The translations under genes were made by a program, and so were the position numbers. A model generated the notes under the pieces. The model saw nothing but the letters and a program-made list of their open reading frames with translations, made no database searches and was not told where the DNA came from. DNA of 21,880 nt from a virus. The stretch is from IMG/VR virus record IMGVR_UViG_3300012920_007062, positions 1-21,880 of that record, one strand, 5' to 3'. Positions 6,395 through 12,930 of this stretch are shown here, in pieces. Every line of letters begins with the position of its first letter. Position 1 is the stretch's first letter.

Positions 6395-6612
6395 GTTAAA
6401 GTGAGTAGGGAGGACTTGGGTTTCACCTCCAACCAGGTCGACCGAGATACCATTCTCAAAATCCCCTGGAACTTACTTCCGCCCGGGAGGGCGATGTGAT
6501 TCTTGGTCGCTAAACTTCGAACCTGGCTACCACGCCTAAGCAATCAAGTTATGCCTCTTGGTCAGACACGTTTCCTTGCACTACTCTAGTAAGACCGTCG
6601 CCTTGCTATACT
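6276..6612 (-). ncRNA. Candidate structured noncoding RNA with its own promoter
   Basis: A region of about 330 nt between bS21 and hsp20 has locally higher GC and strong helices in minus-strand RNA. These are CGCCC/GGGCG closed by a 4-nt loop (6480-6493), CCAGG/CCTGG (6433-6437 with 6465-6469) enclosing GAGA/TCTC (6444-6457), GGAGG/CCTCC (6409-6413 with 6426-6430), GGCA/TGCC (6301-6316), and a final 7-bp GAGAAGC/GCTTCTC hairpin (6276-6297). Near the 5' end are ACTA/TAGT, CAAG/CTTG and GGC/GCC hairpins. A consensus-like sigma70 promoter (6617-6645) would start the transcript at about 6610. I looked for tmRNA, RNase P, 6S, SRP RNA, tRNA and group I intron landmarks and found none. The exact 3' end is unknown. 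Confidence 0.55.
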
Positions 6613-6616
6613 TATT

Positions 6617-6645
6617 AATATAATACTTCTTATACCAGAAGTCAA
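6617..6645 (-). promoter_or_regulatory. Sigma70-type promoter for the structured RNA
   Basis: TTGACT (6640-6645) and TATATT (6617-6622) on the minus strand are separated by exactly 17 nt. It lies just past the bS21 stop and points only at the noncoding region, so it is expected to drive the RNA with the host polymerase. Confidence 0.65.
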
Positions 6646-6652
6646 CCTTTTT

Positions 6653-6895
6653 TTACCAATTATCTTTATTTTTTTCTACTAGTTTTAACCAACGTTTACG
6701 TGCTTGTGCTTTTTCTCTTTTTCTCTTAATACTTGGTTTTTCATAGTATTCATTTTTTCGCATGTCTTTGATCATACCTTCTGCATTCATTAACTTCTTA
6801 AGTTTACGCAATGCACGATTCACGTCATTGTTACGAACTTCTACAAAAAGCCCAGGTTTACTAAAATCTTTTTCTATTGGTCTAAATTTGCTCAT
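6653..6895 (-). CDS. rpsU: Ribosomal protein bS21
   Basis: The 80-residue basic protein matches bS21: VEVRNNDVNRALRKLKKLM, then the EYYEKPSIKRKREKAQARKR tail. bS21 sits on the 30S platform near the 16S rRNA 3' end, where the anti-Shine-Dalgarno sequence pairs with mRNA. Its ATG overlaps the TGA of IF-3 as ATGA, so the two are probably made together. Phage bS21 homologues are known from pelagiphages and other marine phages and are thought to replace or compete with host bS21. It is the last gene of the unit that starts at the SNase late promoter, unless transcription continues into the RNA. Confidence 0.93.
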   Translation of the reverse strand: MSKFRPIEKDFSKPGLFVEVRNNDVNRALRKLKKLMNAEGMIKDMRKNEYYEKPSIKRKREKAQARKRWLKLVEKNKDNW

Positions 6896-7419
6896 TCTTT
6901 CCTCATTAGTATTCCAATTAAACGATTACCGTTTAAGTTTGGTTTAGATTCCCATTGGGAATTTTCTATGTTATCTACAATGCGTTGTAATACTTCAAAG
7001 CCTAGTTGTTTATTTGCGTTTTCTCTGCCTTTATATCTTATAACACATTTAACCTTGTTGCCTTTATTTAAAAATTTTTCAATATTTTTTAATTTAATAT
7101 CAAAATCGTTATCGCCAATTCCGAGCCTAAACTGCATTTCCTTAACAACAATAGTATTCTCTCTTTGTTTTTTTGCAGTTTCTTTTTCACGTTTCTTTTG
7201 TTCGTAAAAGTATTTGTTGGCATCTAGTAATTTTGCAACAGGTGGTTTACTTTTTTCACTTATTACTACTAGATCTGTTTTATGTTGTCTAGCTAAGTCT
7301 AATGCTCGATTTAGACTGATCACTCCAAATTGACCTAATTCACTAACAACTCTTAATTCTTTATGCCTAATATCTTCATTTATAGGTTGCTTAGGCGCAA
7401 CCCTTTGAAATCTACGCAT
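6892..7419 (-). CDS. infC: Translation initiation factor IF-3
   Basis: The protein is full length, 175 residues from the preferred ATG (7417-7419, MRRFQRVAPKQPINEDIR). GGAG lies 10 nt before this ATG but only 2 nt before the alternative ATG at 7428. The N-domain has PINEDIRHKELRVV, DLVVISEKSKPPVAKLLDANK and YEQKKREKE. The linker helix is lysine-rich, and the C-domain contains VKEMQFRLGIGDNDFDIKLKN and RYKGRENANKQLGFEVL, matching the bacterial GRExxxxQLGxEVL segment. IF-3 binds 30S, prevents 50S joining and checks the start codon and initiator tRNA. The start overlaps the preceding gene by 8 nt and the stop overlaps bS21. IF-3 is rare in phages; reports from huge phages are the closest precedent I know of. 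Confidence 0.92.
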   Translation of the reverse strand: MRRFQRVAPKQPINEDIRHKELRVVSELGQFGVISLNRALDLARQHKTDLVVISEKSKPPVAKLLDANKYFYEQKKREKETAKKQRENTIVVKEMQFRLGIGDNDFDIKLKNIEKFLNKGNKVKCVIRYKGRENANKQLGFEVLQRIVDNIENSQWESKPNLNGNRLIGILMRKE

Positions 7420-7846
7420 ATGGAACATTCTCCATTACAAGATCTCTATATTCTTCGATACAATCTACAATTGTAAATCTTTTTTCATTTATTGTCATGG
7501 TGTTTAAAATTTTTATTAATCCTTTCTTTTTATTATTTTGGTTTACAAATATTGTTGTTTTGTTACTTAGCAATACTAAACTAAGACTTAATTCGTTTAC
7601 ATCATCCATATCAACGTAAACAGTATCACTAAATCTAATCATGCTAATTATCCATGCACTATTAGATTCTGTTACTTTACCATTTGGGTGATATAATGTT
7701 ACACTAACACTTTTAAAAATATCTTCATACAATGATTCAATTTTTGCAACAAAACTTTTGTTACTACTAACTACAGTTATAATAGGACCTGATTCAGGTA
7801 ACATTATATCCGGAGGAGTTACTGTGTAAATTGCGTTTTCCCTCAT
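7412..7846 (-). CDS. Hypothetical protein (144 aa)
   Basis: The protein begins MRENAIYTVTPPDIMLPESGP and has alternating hydrophobic strands (ITVVSSN, VSVTLYHP, AWIISMIRF, TVYVDMDD, LSLSLVLLS, TTIFVNQ), suggesting a mostly beta or alpha/beta fold. It has no membrane segment and no motif I recognise. It ends inside the start region of IF-3 (8 nt overlap) and follows the coiled-coil membrane gene by a few bases, so it belongs to the same unit. The ribosome binding site is weak. Function is unknown. Confidence 0.7.
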   Translation of the reverse strand: MRENAIYTVTPPDIMLPESGPIITVVSSNKSFVAKIESLYEDIFKSVSVTLYHPNGKVTESNSAWIISMIRFSDTVYVDMDDVNELSLSLVLLSNKTTIFVNQNNKKKGLIKILNTMTINEKRFTIVDCIEEYRDLVMENVPYA

Positions 7847-7851
7847 TGGGT

Positions 7852-9735
7852 TTACTGCGGATCCTTCTTAATTTTAATACTCTTTATATTTTTTCCAACT
7901 GAACTAGCAAGTCTTCCATCTGGACTATACAGTTTCATATTTCTTCTTTGACTAAGTTCATCAGCTGTAAGTTCTTCATCAGCTCTAGTATCAGTATAAG
8001 GGTCATATGGAGGTTTGTCAACCGGTTTTTCAATATCTAGTTCTTTGGCTACTTCTTGTAATACTTCTGGATCTGCTTTTTCAAGCATAAATTTTAGTTG
8101 GTCGTCTCCACTGTCAAGAACTTGTTCTTGGTCTTCCTCCACTGTCTCCCGTTCATGAACACTGTCTTCATTATTGGTTTCTCCATCTCGTTCATCAAGT
8201 TCCACATGTTCTTCTTGTACAGATTGGTCATCTTTTTTCCCATCATCTGATTCATAAACTGTAGGTGTTGGTTCAACAATTGGTCGTAAAAGTTCTCCAT
8301 CTTTTCTTCTCCATTCAAATGTATATTGGCTAGCAATAAGAAGTAAAACTGCCAATGGATCAAATACAAATATAATTGTAATAATAACCCAACGTACTGC
8401 TTGCTCTAATATATCTCTATCAGCTTCTTCATATATAAACTCTGCAATGTATTTGATAGGTCCAACTTCTGCTTCTAGTTTTCTATACTCTGCTTCGATA
8501 GCATACTTTTCTTCAGTCAACTCGTCTATAAGTTTATTAGCATCAGCTATTCTTGCAGTTTGTGCGTCTATAATTGCATCAATATCTTCGCCACCATCTA
8601 CTGAAATTTTTTCTCTTAATTGTTGTATAAGTGTCTGACTTGCTTTGACTTGTTCATCTGCACTAGCTCTTATCCTTGCAATTTCATCTCTAGCAGTAGT
8701 TACTATTGGAGATTCAGTTGCACGAACTTCGTCTATTTTAGCAAGCATTTGGACTTCTCTGTCTTTTAATGTAGGTATTTGTACATTACGTATGTCATTT
8801 ACAATGGCACTAAGTCTGTTGCGTTCATCATCTACTGTAGTTTTTGCTTCTATTCTTAATTGTGAGATTTGTTCTTGTAGTTCACTTATACGTTCTTTTT
8901 GTAATCCAATCCAAGTATTTGCACTACGTCTTGTGTTTGGTCCTGCTTGTCCATCTGCATTTGAACCAATAGTAAGTTGTGCTTGTTTTATTTGTTCACG
9001 TTCTCCACTAGCAATTTGTCCTTCAACTTTTGCTATTGTATTTTTAATAGTTGCAATTTGTGCTTGTATTGGATCTATAGCACTTGTATCAACATCCAAT
9101 CCGGCAATAGTTGTTTCATATTCTTTTGCACTATTTTCTAATCTGACTAACTCTTCTGTAATTTTGGTTAATTGGTCTTCATATGGTTTAGTTCTATCAG
9201 CATCACTAAGTCTGGCATCTGCAATAATTTTTTGTTGTTCTTCAATTGCAGGCTTGATACGTTCATATGCATTGTCTATGCGTTTTTGTTCTTTTTCAAT
9301 CTGTGCATTAATATCGTCATTGCGATTTCCTGTGCTATTTTCAGCTTCATCTATTTTGATTTCAGCACGATCAATAATTGCTTGCTGTCTTGCTAGTTCT
9401 GTATTAATACGTTCAACTTGCTCTACACTTTCAATACTAGCACTAGTCTGTTCAATATGTGCTTTACTAAGGAAACCAAAGATGCCCATACTAGTGATAA
9501 ACATAAGCACTACAACTGCCAGTGCCAAATAATATCTTAACCACCAAGTTGCTCTACGCCAATATTTGTGTAACCAAACGGCTGTTACCAGTTTACCTAC
9601 TTCTAATGTACCGCCCATAATAATAATTGGTATAGCCGCGGCGGCGAATATTGCAACTAAGCCAGCTACACTATAATATATTGCTACGGCACTGATACAC
9701 AGTGCGATAAACATTGTTAAAAATCCAAATAGCAA
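7852..9735 (-). CDS. Large coiled-coil inner-membrane protein (627 aa)
   Basis: The protein starts with three hydrophobic stretches at about 2-28, 28-46 and 66-90. A long heptad-rich coiled coil follows (about 95-435, rich in E, Q, R and I/L), then a further membrane segment at about 446-468 (AVRWVIITIIFVFDPLAVLL) and an acidic C-terminal tail (about 485-590). The start is TTG, with GGAGAT about 7 nt upstream and the SNase stop just before it. Similar long coiled-coil membrane proteins occur in T4-like cyanophages without an assigned role. Possible roles include membrane remodelling, superinfection exclusion or lysis timing, none shown here. An antisense ORF of 295 codons at 8645-9532 is a compositional shadow. 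Confidence 0.8.
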   Translation of the reverse strand: MLFGFLTMFIALCISAVAIYYSVAGLVAIFAAAAIPIIIMGGTLEVGKLVTAVWLHKYWRRATWWLRYYLALAVVVLMFITSMGIFGFLSKAHIEQTSASIESVEQVERINTELARQQAIIDRAEIKIDEAENSTGNRNDDINAQIEKEQKRIDNAYERIKPAIEEQQKIIADARLSDADRTKPYEDQLTKITEELVRLENSAKEYETTIAGLDVDTSAIDPIQAQIATIKNTIAKVEGQIASGEREQIKQAQLTIGSNADGQAGPNTRRSANTWIGLQKERISELQEQISQLRIEAKTTVDDERNRLSAIVNDIRNVQIPTLKDREVQMLAKIDEVRATESPIVTTARDEIARIRASADEQVKASQTLIQQLREKISVDGGEDIDAIIDAQTARIADANKLIDELTEEKYAIEAEYRKLEAEVGPIKYIAEFIYEEADRDILEQAVRWVIITIIFVFDPLAVLLLIASQYTFEWRRKDGELLRPIVEPTPTVYESDDGKKDDQSVQEEHVELDERDGETNNEDSVHERETVEEDQEQVLDSGDDQLKFMLEKADPEVLQEVAKELDIEKPVDKPPYDPYTDTRADEELTADELSQRRNMKLYSPDGRLASSVGKNIKSIKIKKDPQ

Positions 9736-9737
9736 AT

Positions 9738-10085
9738 TTAATCTCCAAATCTAACAGCAAAACCTTCTTTAATCAGCTGTTCATTTATATTGACTTTGCT
9801 ACCGTCTGGATTGTTAACAAAAACGTTACCCATTATACGTCCTGCTTTGCCTCTTTTATTGAGTTGAGTTTCACAAATAAATTGTGTTCCAAGCAATTCG
9901 GTCAAGCGACTTTTGCTTGCAATTGCTTTACTTTTTTTATCATTATCTACACTACGAATATCTTCAACATTTATTCCGTATAGTTTAATTCGTTGTCTTA
10001 TAGTGACATTAAATCCTAAGTCGATGACTGCATCAACTGTATTACCGTCTATCACTCTAATTGTATTGCATTCATATGTATACAT
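9738..10085 (-). CDS. SNase-fold (thermonuclease-like) protein with altered active site
   Basis: The 115-residue protein has the staphylococcal nuclease layout: RVIDGNTVDAVIDLGF, IRQRIKLYGINVEDIR, a central helix (SRLTELLG), GRIMGNVFV, and NINEQLIKEGFAVRF at the end. The key positions differ from the family: DGNT replaces DGDT, and KLYGINVED replaces RLxGIDxPE. By simple alignment the first catalytic arginine becomes lysine, the calcium-binding aspartate becomes asparagine, and the catalytic glutamate becomes aspartate or shifts by one. It may be weakly active or inactive. The ribosome binding site is AAGGAA and the late promoter GATAAATA lies 24 nt upstream. It heads the unit that ends with IF-3 and bS21. 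Confidence 0.82.
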   Translation of the reverse strand: MYTYECNTIRVIDGNTVDAVIDLGFNVTIRQRIKLYGINVEDIRSVDNDKKSKAIASKSRLTELLGTQFICETQLNKRGKAGRIMGNVFVNNPDGSKVNINEQLIKEGFAVRFGD

Positions 10086-10108
10086 GCAAAATTCCTTACT
10101 CGTTTATA

Positions 10109-10831
10109 CTATTTATCGGATTTTGCACGATCCTGTTGCTGTTTTGCGAACCAGGACTTTGCTTGAGGCTTACGTGGAGGTGAATTAATAAATGCTCTAA
10201 TTGCTTTTTCAACTGCCTCAAAGTTTTCCTTGCGTTCTGGATCTTCCAAACCTCCGCTATTGTCTACAATATAGAAATGTTGATTACCAAACAATTGTTG
10301 AAATTTCATCATATTGTCTTGTACTGAATGCCACATATTGGTCACCATTTCATCTGGTAATTGGCGGGGTCTAAGTGTATTTCTATATTGTGCTACATCT
10401 AGGTTTGTGTTAACAAATACCATCATTGTATCATAACCTAGTTGCTCTAGTTTTTGTTTTTGATCTTTTGTTTTAGCAACATCTTTGGCTGTACCATCAA
10501 TAATCAAACCAAGTCTACCATCAATATAGTTTCCTTGTTTTAATTTAGTCAAACGTTTTGCTTTTTCTCTGGCTTCTTGTCCTTGTGGACTTGCAACAAC
10601 TTCCGGATCTTTAAGATCTAAAGGTTCTGGCTTAGCTAGACTAGCTAATTTTTCATAAACATCATCACTGTTTACTACTTTTAAACCAGTTGAATCTGCA
10701 CCCATTAAATTGGATACAACAAAGCCCTTTCCTGAGCCAGGACCACCAGCTAAGAAAACGGCTTTAAAAATATGAGGATCATTTGGACCCTCATTTAAAT
10801 TAGATGTTTTTATAATTTCATTTACTAGCAT
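10109..10831 (-). CDS. P-loop kinase, zeta-toxin-like
   Basis: The 240-residue protein has a clear Walker A motif GGPGSGKG (29-36) after a beta strand (AVFLA). It is followed by VVNSDDVYEKL (52-62), which resembles the NxDD element of zeta-toxin and PNK-like kinases. A second strand with GLIIDGTAKD (about 108-117) probably carries the catalytic or Walker B-like acidic residue, and LRPRQLPDEM is a plausible lid with arginines. The substrate is unknown; T4-like marine phages carry related predicted kinases. There is no antitoxin next to it, so a toxin role is not supported. A CATAAATA motif sits 5 nt before the ATG with no ribosome binding site. Confidence 0.8.
   Translation of the reverse strand: MLVNEIIKTSNLNEGPNDPHIFKAVFLAGGPGSGKGFVVSNLMGADSTGLKVVNSDDVYEKLASLAKPEPLDLKDPEVVASPQGQEAREKAKRLTKLKQGNYIDGRLGLIIDGTAKDVAKTKDQKQKLEQLGYDTMMVFVNTNLDVAQYRNTLRPRQLPDEMVTNMWHSVQDNMMKFQQLFGNQHFYIVDNSGGLEDPERKENFEAVEKAIRAFINSPPRKPQAKSWFAKQQQDRAKSDK
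10110..10117 (-). promoter_or_regulatory. T4-type late promoter for the SNase-to-bS21 unit
   Basis: The minus strand reads GATAAATAG 24 nt before the SNase ATG, with AAGGAA in the leader. The TAG stop of the kinase gene (10109-10111) is embedded in the motif. Confidence 0.6.
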
Positions 10832-10836
10832 GTGTA

Positions 10837-10844
10837 TATTTATG
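10837..10844 (-). promoter_or_regulatory. Late promoter variant with 5-nt gap to ATG
   Basis: The minus strand reads CATAAATA, then TACAC, then the ATG of the kinase gene. The first base departs from the TATAAATA consensus. The 5-nt gap without a ribosome binding site is the same as at clpS, PAAR and the 358-residue gene. Confidence 0.5.
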
Positions 10845-10855
10845 CTAGTTTTAAG

Positions 10856-11506
10856 TTATTCCCACCGATAAAAAATATGGCTACCAATACGTCCAACGTG
10901 TTGCATGCCTCTATCATTACGCCAATTTGGTCTTACATAAGTCGCATGATAATGTGTTGCGCCTTCTGTAATTCCACGATGTTTGTTTGCAAACAAAATA
11001 CTTCCTGCCACCATTTGTGCAGTTGCCCAACCTGTTTCATCTTTTGGAATATCATTTTTTCCATCACAATACCAACTAAACTGACACATGTGTCTTACAG
11101 GATTGTAAACTCTTTGTTCATCTGGCAAATCAGGATCCTGTTTTGTTTTCCAACTTTCACGAGTTGGACCTTGATAAACTACTTCACATATTGTATTAGG
11201 ATACCGCGAATCACGCACACGATTTAATACAACATCACTAACTGCATACATATCAGCTAGGTTACTACCCCTAGCTTCATAGTAAACATTAAGTGCCAAA
11301 CAATGTGCTTGTCTATTATCTATTAATGTAGGATAAGTTGGTTTTTTAATATCTTCTTTTTCTTGAATATCAATTATATCAAGAGTTTCAGGACTACTAA
11401 TTAGTGTTGCTCCTGATGCCATTGTGGCTGTATGGTAAACGGTTACCATAGATATAACAATAATACTGTTCAAAAGTATAGTCAGTATTGATACTAGTAA
11501 CTTCAT
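10856..11506 (-). CDS. SleB-type cell wall hydrolase (probable endolysin)
   Basis: The 216-residue protein has an N-terminal hydrophobic segment (residues 2-24) that could be a signal anchor or signal-arrest sequence. The Hydrolase_2 (SleB) domain covers about 65-216: CLALNVYYEARGS with the probable catalytic glutamate E77, VVLNRVRDSRYPNTICEVVYQ, CQFSWYCDG, GATHYHATYVRPNW and IGSHIFYRWE. These enzymes cleave peptidoglycan glycan strands. The membrane-anchored N-terminus suggests a signal-arrest-release style endolysin, which is inference. A GAGG ribosome binding site lies 7 nt before the ATG. No holin is evident next to it. Confidence 0.88.
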   Translation of the reverse strand: MKLLVSILTILLNSIIVISMVTVYHTATMASGATLISSPETLDIIDIQEKEDIKKPTYPTLIDNRQAHCLALNVYYEARGSNLADMYAVSDVVLNRVRDSRYPNTICEVVYQGPTRESWKTKQDPDLPDEQRVYNPVRHMCQFSWYCDGKNDIPKDETGWATAQMVAGSILFANKHRGITEGATHYHATYVRPNWRNDRGMQHVGRIGSHIFYRWE

Positions 11507-11529
11507 AATTATGCCTCAATTTTAGTTAT

Positions 11530-11754
11530 CTACAATTCGCCTAGACTTAACTGCTCTTTAATTTTTCCATATTCATCAACTAATTGCACAGTTCCGTCTT
11601 TAATTTTACCACGTTGCACCAAATATGTTTTGTTCTTAATCTGACTATTCATATGATTTACTGCTTGTTTTCTTGTACTGAACAAGTCATAATTTTTTGT
11701 TTGGATACCGCCGTGATTATTATAAAACACAGTTTCAACTTCATAAGTACTCAT
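11530..11754 (-). CDS. Small hypothetical protein (74 aa), early-type
   Basis: The ATG at 11752-11754 (MSTYEVETVFYNNHGGIQTK) is chosen over an in-frame upstream ATG at 11796, because AAAGGAG lies 6 nt before it and the upstream ATG would fall inside the promoter. The product is short, polar and probably beta-rich (TYLVQRGKIKDGTVQLVDEYG). It has its own strong sigma70 promoter. No family is recognised; early phage genes of this size often modify host functions, but nothing here shows which. Confidence 0.7.
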   Translation of the reverse strand: MSTYEVETVFYNNHGGIQTKNYDLFSTRKQAVNHMNSQIKNKTYLVQRGKIKDGTVQLVDEYGKIKEQLSLGEL

Positions 11755-11777
11755 TGTTCGCTCCTTTATTTTATAAC

Positions 11778-11806
11778 AATATAGTACTTTTGACATTAAA
11801 TGTCAA
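11778..11806 (-). promoter_or_regulatory. Sigma70-type early promoter with palindromic -35 region
   Basis: TTGACA (11801-11806) and TATATT (11778-11783) are separated by 17 nt. The -35 hexamer is part of a perfect palindrome, TTGACATTTAATGTCAA (11790-11806), with 7-bp arms. It overlaps the end of the upstream 60-residue gene. Confidence 0.72.
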
Positions 11807-11978
11807 GTTCAAACTGATATTCAGGAGCTTGCTTTTCAAACTCCTCTACAACTGCTTTCTTTTCAGCAATCATACTTTCAAGCGAATATATAGCCATTCG
11901 CTTTTCATCACTTGCACCTTCAGTTAAATTAATAACTGCACTTTCCAGTCTTTCAATGTCTTGGATTAAATCGTTCAT
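11796..11978 (-). CDS. Small helical protein (60 aa)
   Basis: The product MNDLIQDIERLESAVINLT... is strongly helical and acidic, with heptad-like spacing through most of its length (SLESMIAEKKAVVEEFEKQ). A GGAG ribosome binding site lies 5 nt before the ATG, and the gene follows the preceding one by 8 nt. A small coiled-coil partner protein is likely. No family is recognised. Its 3' end contains the promoter of the next gene. Confidence 0.7.
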   Translation of the reverse strand: MNDLIQDIERLESAVINLTEGASDEKRMAIYSLESMIAEKKAVVEEFEKQAPEYQFELDI

Positions 11979-11986
11979 AACGTCTC

Positions 11987-12172
11987 CTAGTCTAGGTCAC
12001 AGACCCATTCATTGTTAGTCCATTCGCAAACCAGTGTATCACCGTTCCACCAAGGGTTTGCTATTATAAGTTGAGGAGCATTGGTAAACTTATTAAGTTC
12101 AGTTGCTACAACATCAACTTCTTTCATTCCATCATCGGTCTTCCAACCTCTATTGATAAATCTAACTAGCAT
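11987..12172 (-). CDS. Small hypothetical protein (61 aa)
   Basis: The protein begins MLVRFINRGWKTDDGMKEVD and ends with a tryptophan-rich, beta-like stretch (ANPWWNGDTLVCEWTNNEWVCDLD) containing two cysteines. An AGGAGG ribosome binding site lies 6 nt before the ATG. It is in the early-type block of small genes. I do not recognise it. Confidence 0.7.
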   Translation of the reverse strand: MLVRFINRGWKTDDGMKEVDVVATELNKFTNAPQLIIANPWWNGDTLVCEWTNNEWVCDLD

Positions 12173-12180
12173 TATTCCTC

Positions 12181-12354
12181 CTAGTTAAAGTCTGCAGGAC
12201 GAAGCTCAACGGCTTCTTCTAGTTCAGCATACATTGTATAGATGTGCTTTACTAAATCACGTTTTACACTATCTTGAAGTGGCATACTCATAACAAGTGC
12301 ATCTACTTCATCTAATTTACTATCTATAGCTTCGAGTGTATCTTGTACTGACAT
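12181..12354 (-). CDS. Small helical acidic protein (57 aa)
   Basis: The ATG at 12352-12354 (MSVQDTLEAIDSKLDEVDAL) overlaps the TAA of the upstream gene as TAATG, and GAGGAG lies 6 nt before it. An in-frame ATG eight codons upstream is less likely because the ribosome binding site would be inside its coding region. Two acidic helices are predicted. No family is recognised. Confidence 0.68.
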   Translation of the reverse strand: MSVQDTLEAIDSKLDEVDALVMSMPLQDSVKRDLVKHIYTMYAELEEAVELRPADFN

Positions 12355-12521
12355 TATTTGCTCCTCGGAAATACCCATTTAACAACTGTAAATGGATCTT
12401 CTCTTCTAAATATTGCAACTGGGCCAACATCTTTGGCAACTTTTTTTGCTTTCTTCTCTGCATCAGCTAGAGTTAAAGCACTACGGATAGTTCCGATTTT
12501 ATCTGAAAATACATCAAACAT
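12354..12521 (-). CDS. Small hypothetical protein (55 aa)
   Basis: The ATG at 12519-12521 (MFDVFSDKIGTIRSALTLAD) overlaps the TAA of the upstream gene as TAATG, with AAAGG 7 nt before it. The upstream in-frame ATG at 12554 lies inside the preceding gene. The C-terminal half is basic, then beta-like (GPVAIFRREDPFTVVKWVF). Function is unknown. Confidence 0.68.
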   Translation of the reverse strand: MFDVFSDKIGTIRSALTLADAEKKAKKVAKDVGPVAIFRREDPFTVVKWVFPRSK

Positions 12522-12868
12522 TAAGCAACCTTTTGCCAACCAATTGATGCACAAACAAATTGTTCACCATCTTCATTTTCAACTACGTCACTAACACTAA
12601 CAGAATACATAGGAGCCAATCGCTCAATGTTTTCTTCTGGACCAATATTACCTATTTCAAACACTTTTTCTAAACTGTTAGCGGTAATGTTTGATACATG
12701 AGTGTACCAATTGTTATCCATTGCCTTTTTAGCTAATGAACCTACTTCATTTTTAGCAAAAGACATGTCACACTTAGTTAGATGCTTAGGAACACTATTA
12801 TGTCCTTCAGCATTTACTTTGTCAACTTCTGCATCTGTAAGATGTATTTGGAAAAGTTTGAATTTCAT
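12521..12868 (-). CDS. Early-type phage protein (115 aa), unknown function
   Basis: The protein MKFKLFQIHLTDAEVDKVNA... ends with IERLAPMYSVSVSDVVENEDGEQFVCASIGWQKV. The MYSVSVSDVV segment resembles a short motif found in small phage and plasmid proteins of unknown function, recalled from memory. It is the first gene behind a near-consensus sigma70 promoter, and AAGGAGT lies 11 nt before the ATG. Four coupled or closely spaced small genes follow it. Confidence 0.75.
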   Translation of the reverse strand: MKFKLFQIHLTDAEVDKVNAEGHNSVPKHLTKCDMSFAKNEVGSLAKKAMDNNWYTHVSNITANSLEKVFEIGNIGPEENIERLAPMYSVSVSDVVENEDGEQFVCASIGWQKVA

Positions 12869-12896
12869 TGTCTACGACTCCTTATTAACTATATAC

Positions 12897-12925
12897 AGTA
12901 TAGCACCAAGAAGTCTTACTGTCAA
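12897..12925 (-). promoter_or_regulatory. Sigma70-type early promoter
   Basis: TTGACA (12920-12925) and TATACT (12897-12902) are separated by 17 nt on the minus strand, directly after the stop of the 106-residue gene and 29 nt before the ATG of the 115-residue gene. Confidence 0.75.
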
Positions 12926-12930
12926 CCTTT

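Noticed and set aside
6470-6495. Glutamine riboswitch-like GCGGAAGTAAG segment
   Set aside because: Only a few bases resemble the family core; the flanking helices and the downstream conserved segment are absent.
6276-6612. tmRNA (one-piece or permuted) or RNase P RNA
   Set aside because: I found no tag ORF ending in a hydrophobic AA motif, no tRNA-like T arm with CCA, and no RNase P conserved core.
8645-9532. Plus-strand ORF of 295 codons
   Set aside because: It is antisense to the coiled-coil gene, its product is Ser/Ala/Ile/Cys-rich low-complexity sequence, and all other genes are on the minus strand.
10109-10831. Toxin-antitoxin pair built on the zeta-like kinase
   Set aside because: Neighbours are a wall hydrolase and an SNase-fold protein; no antitoxin-like gene is adjacent.
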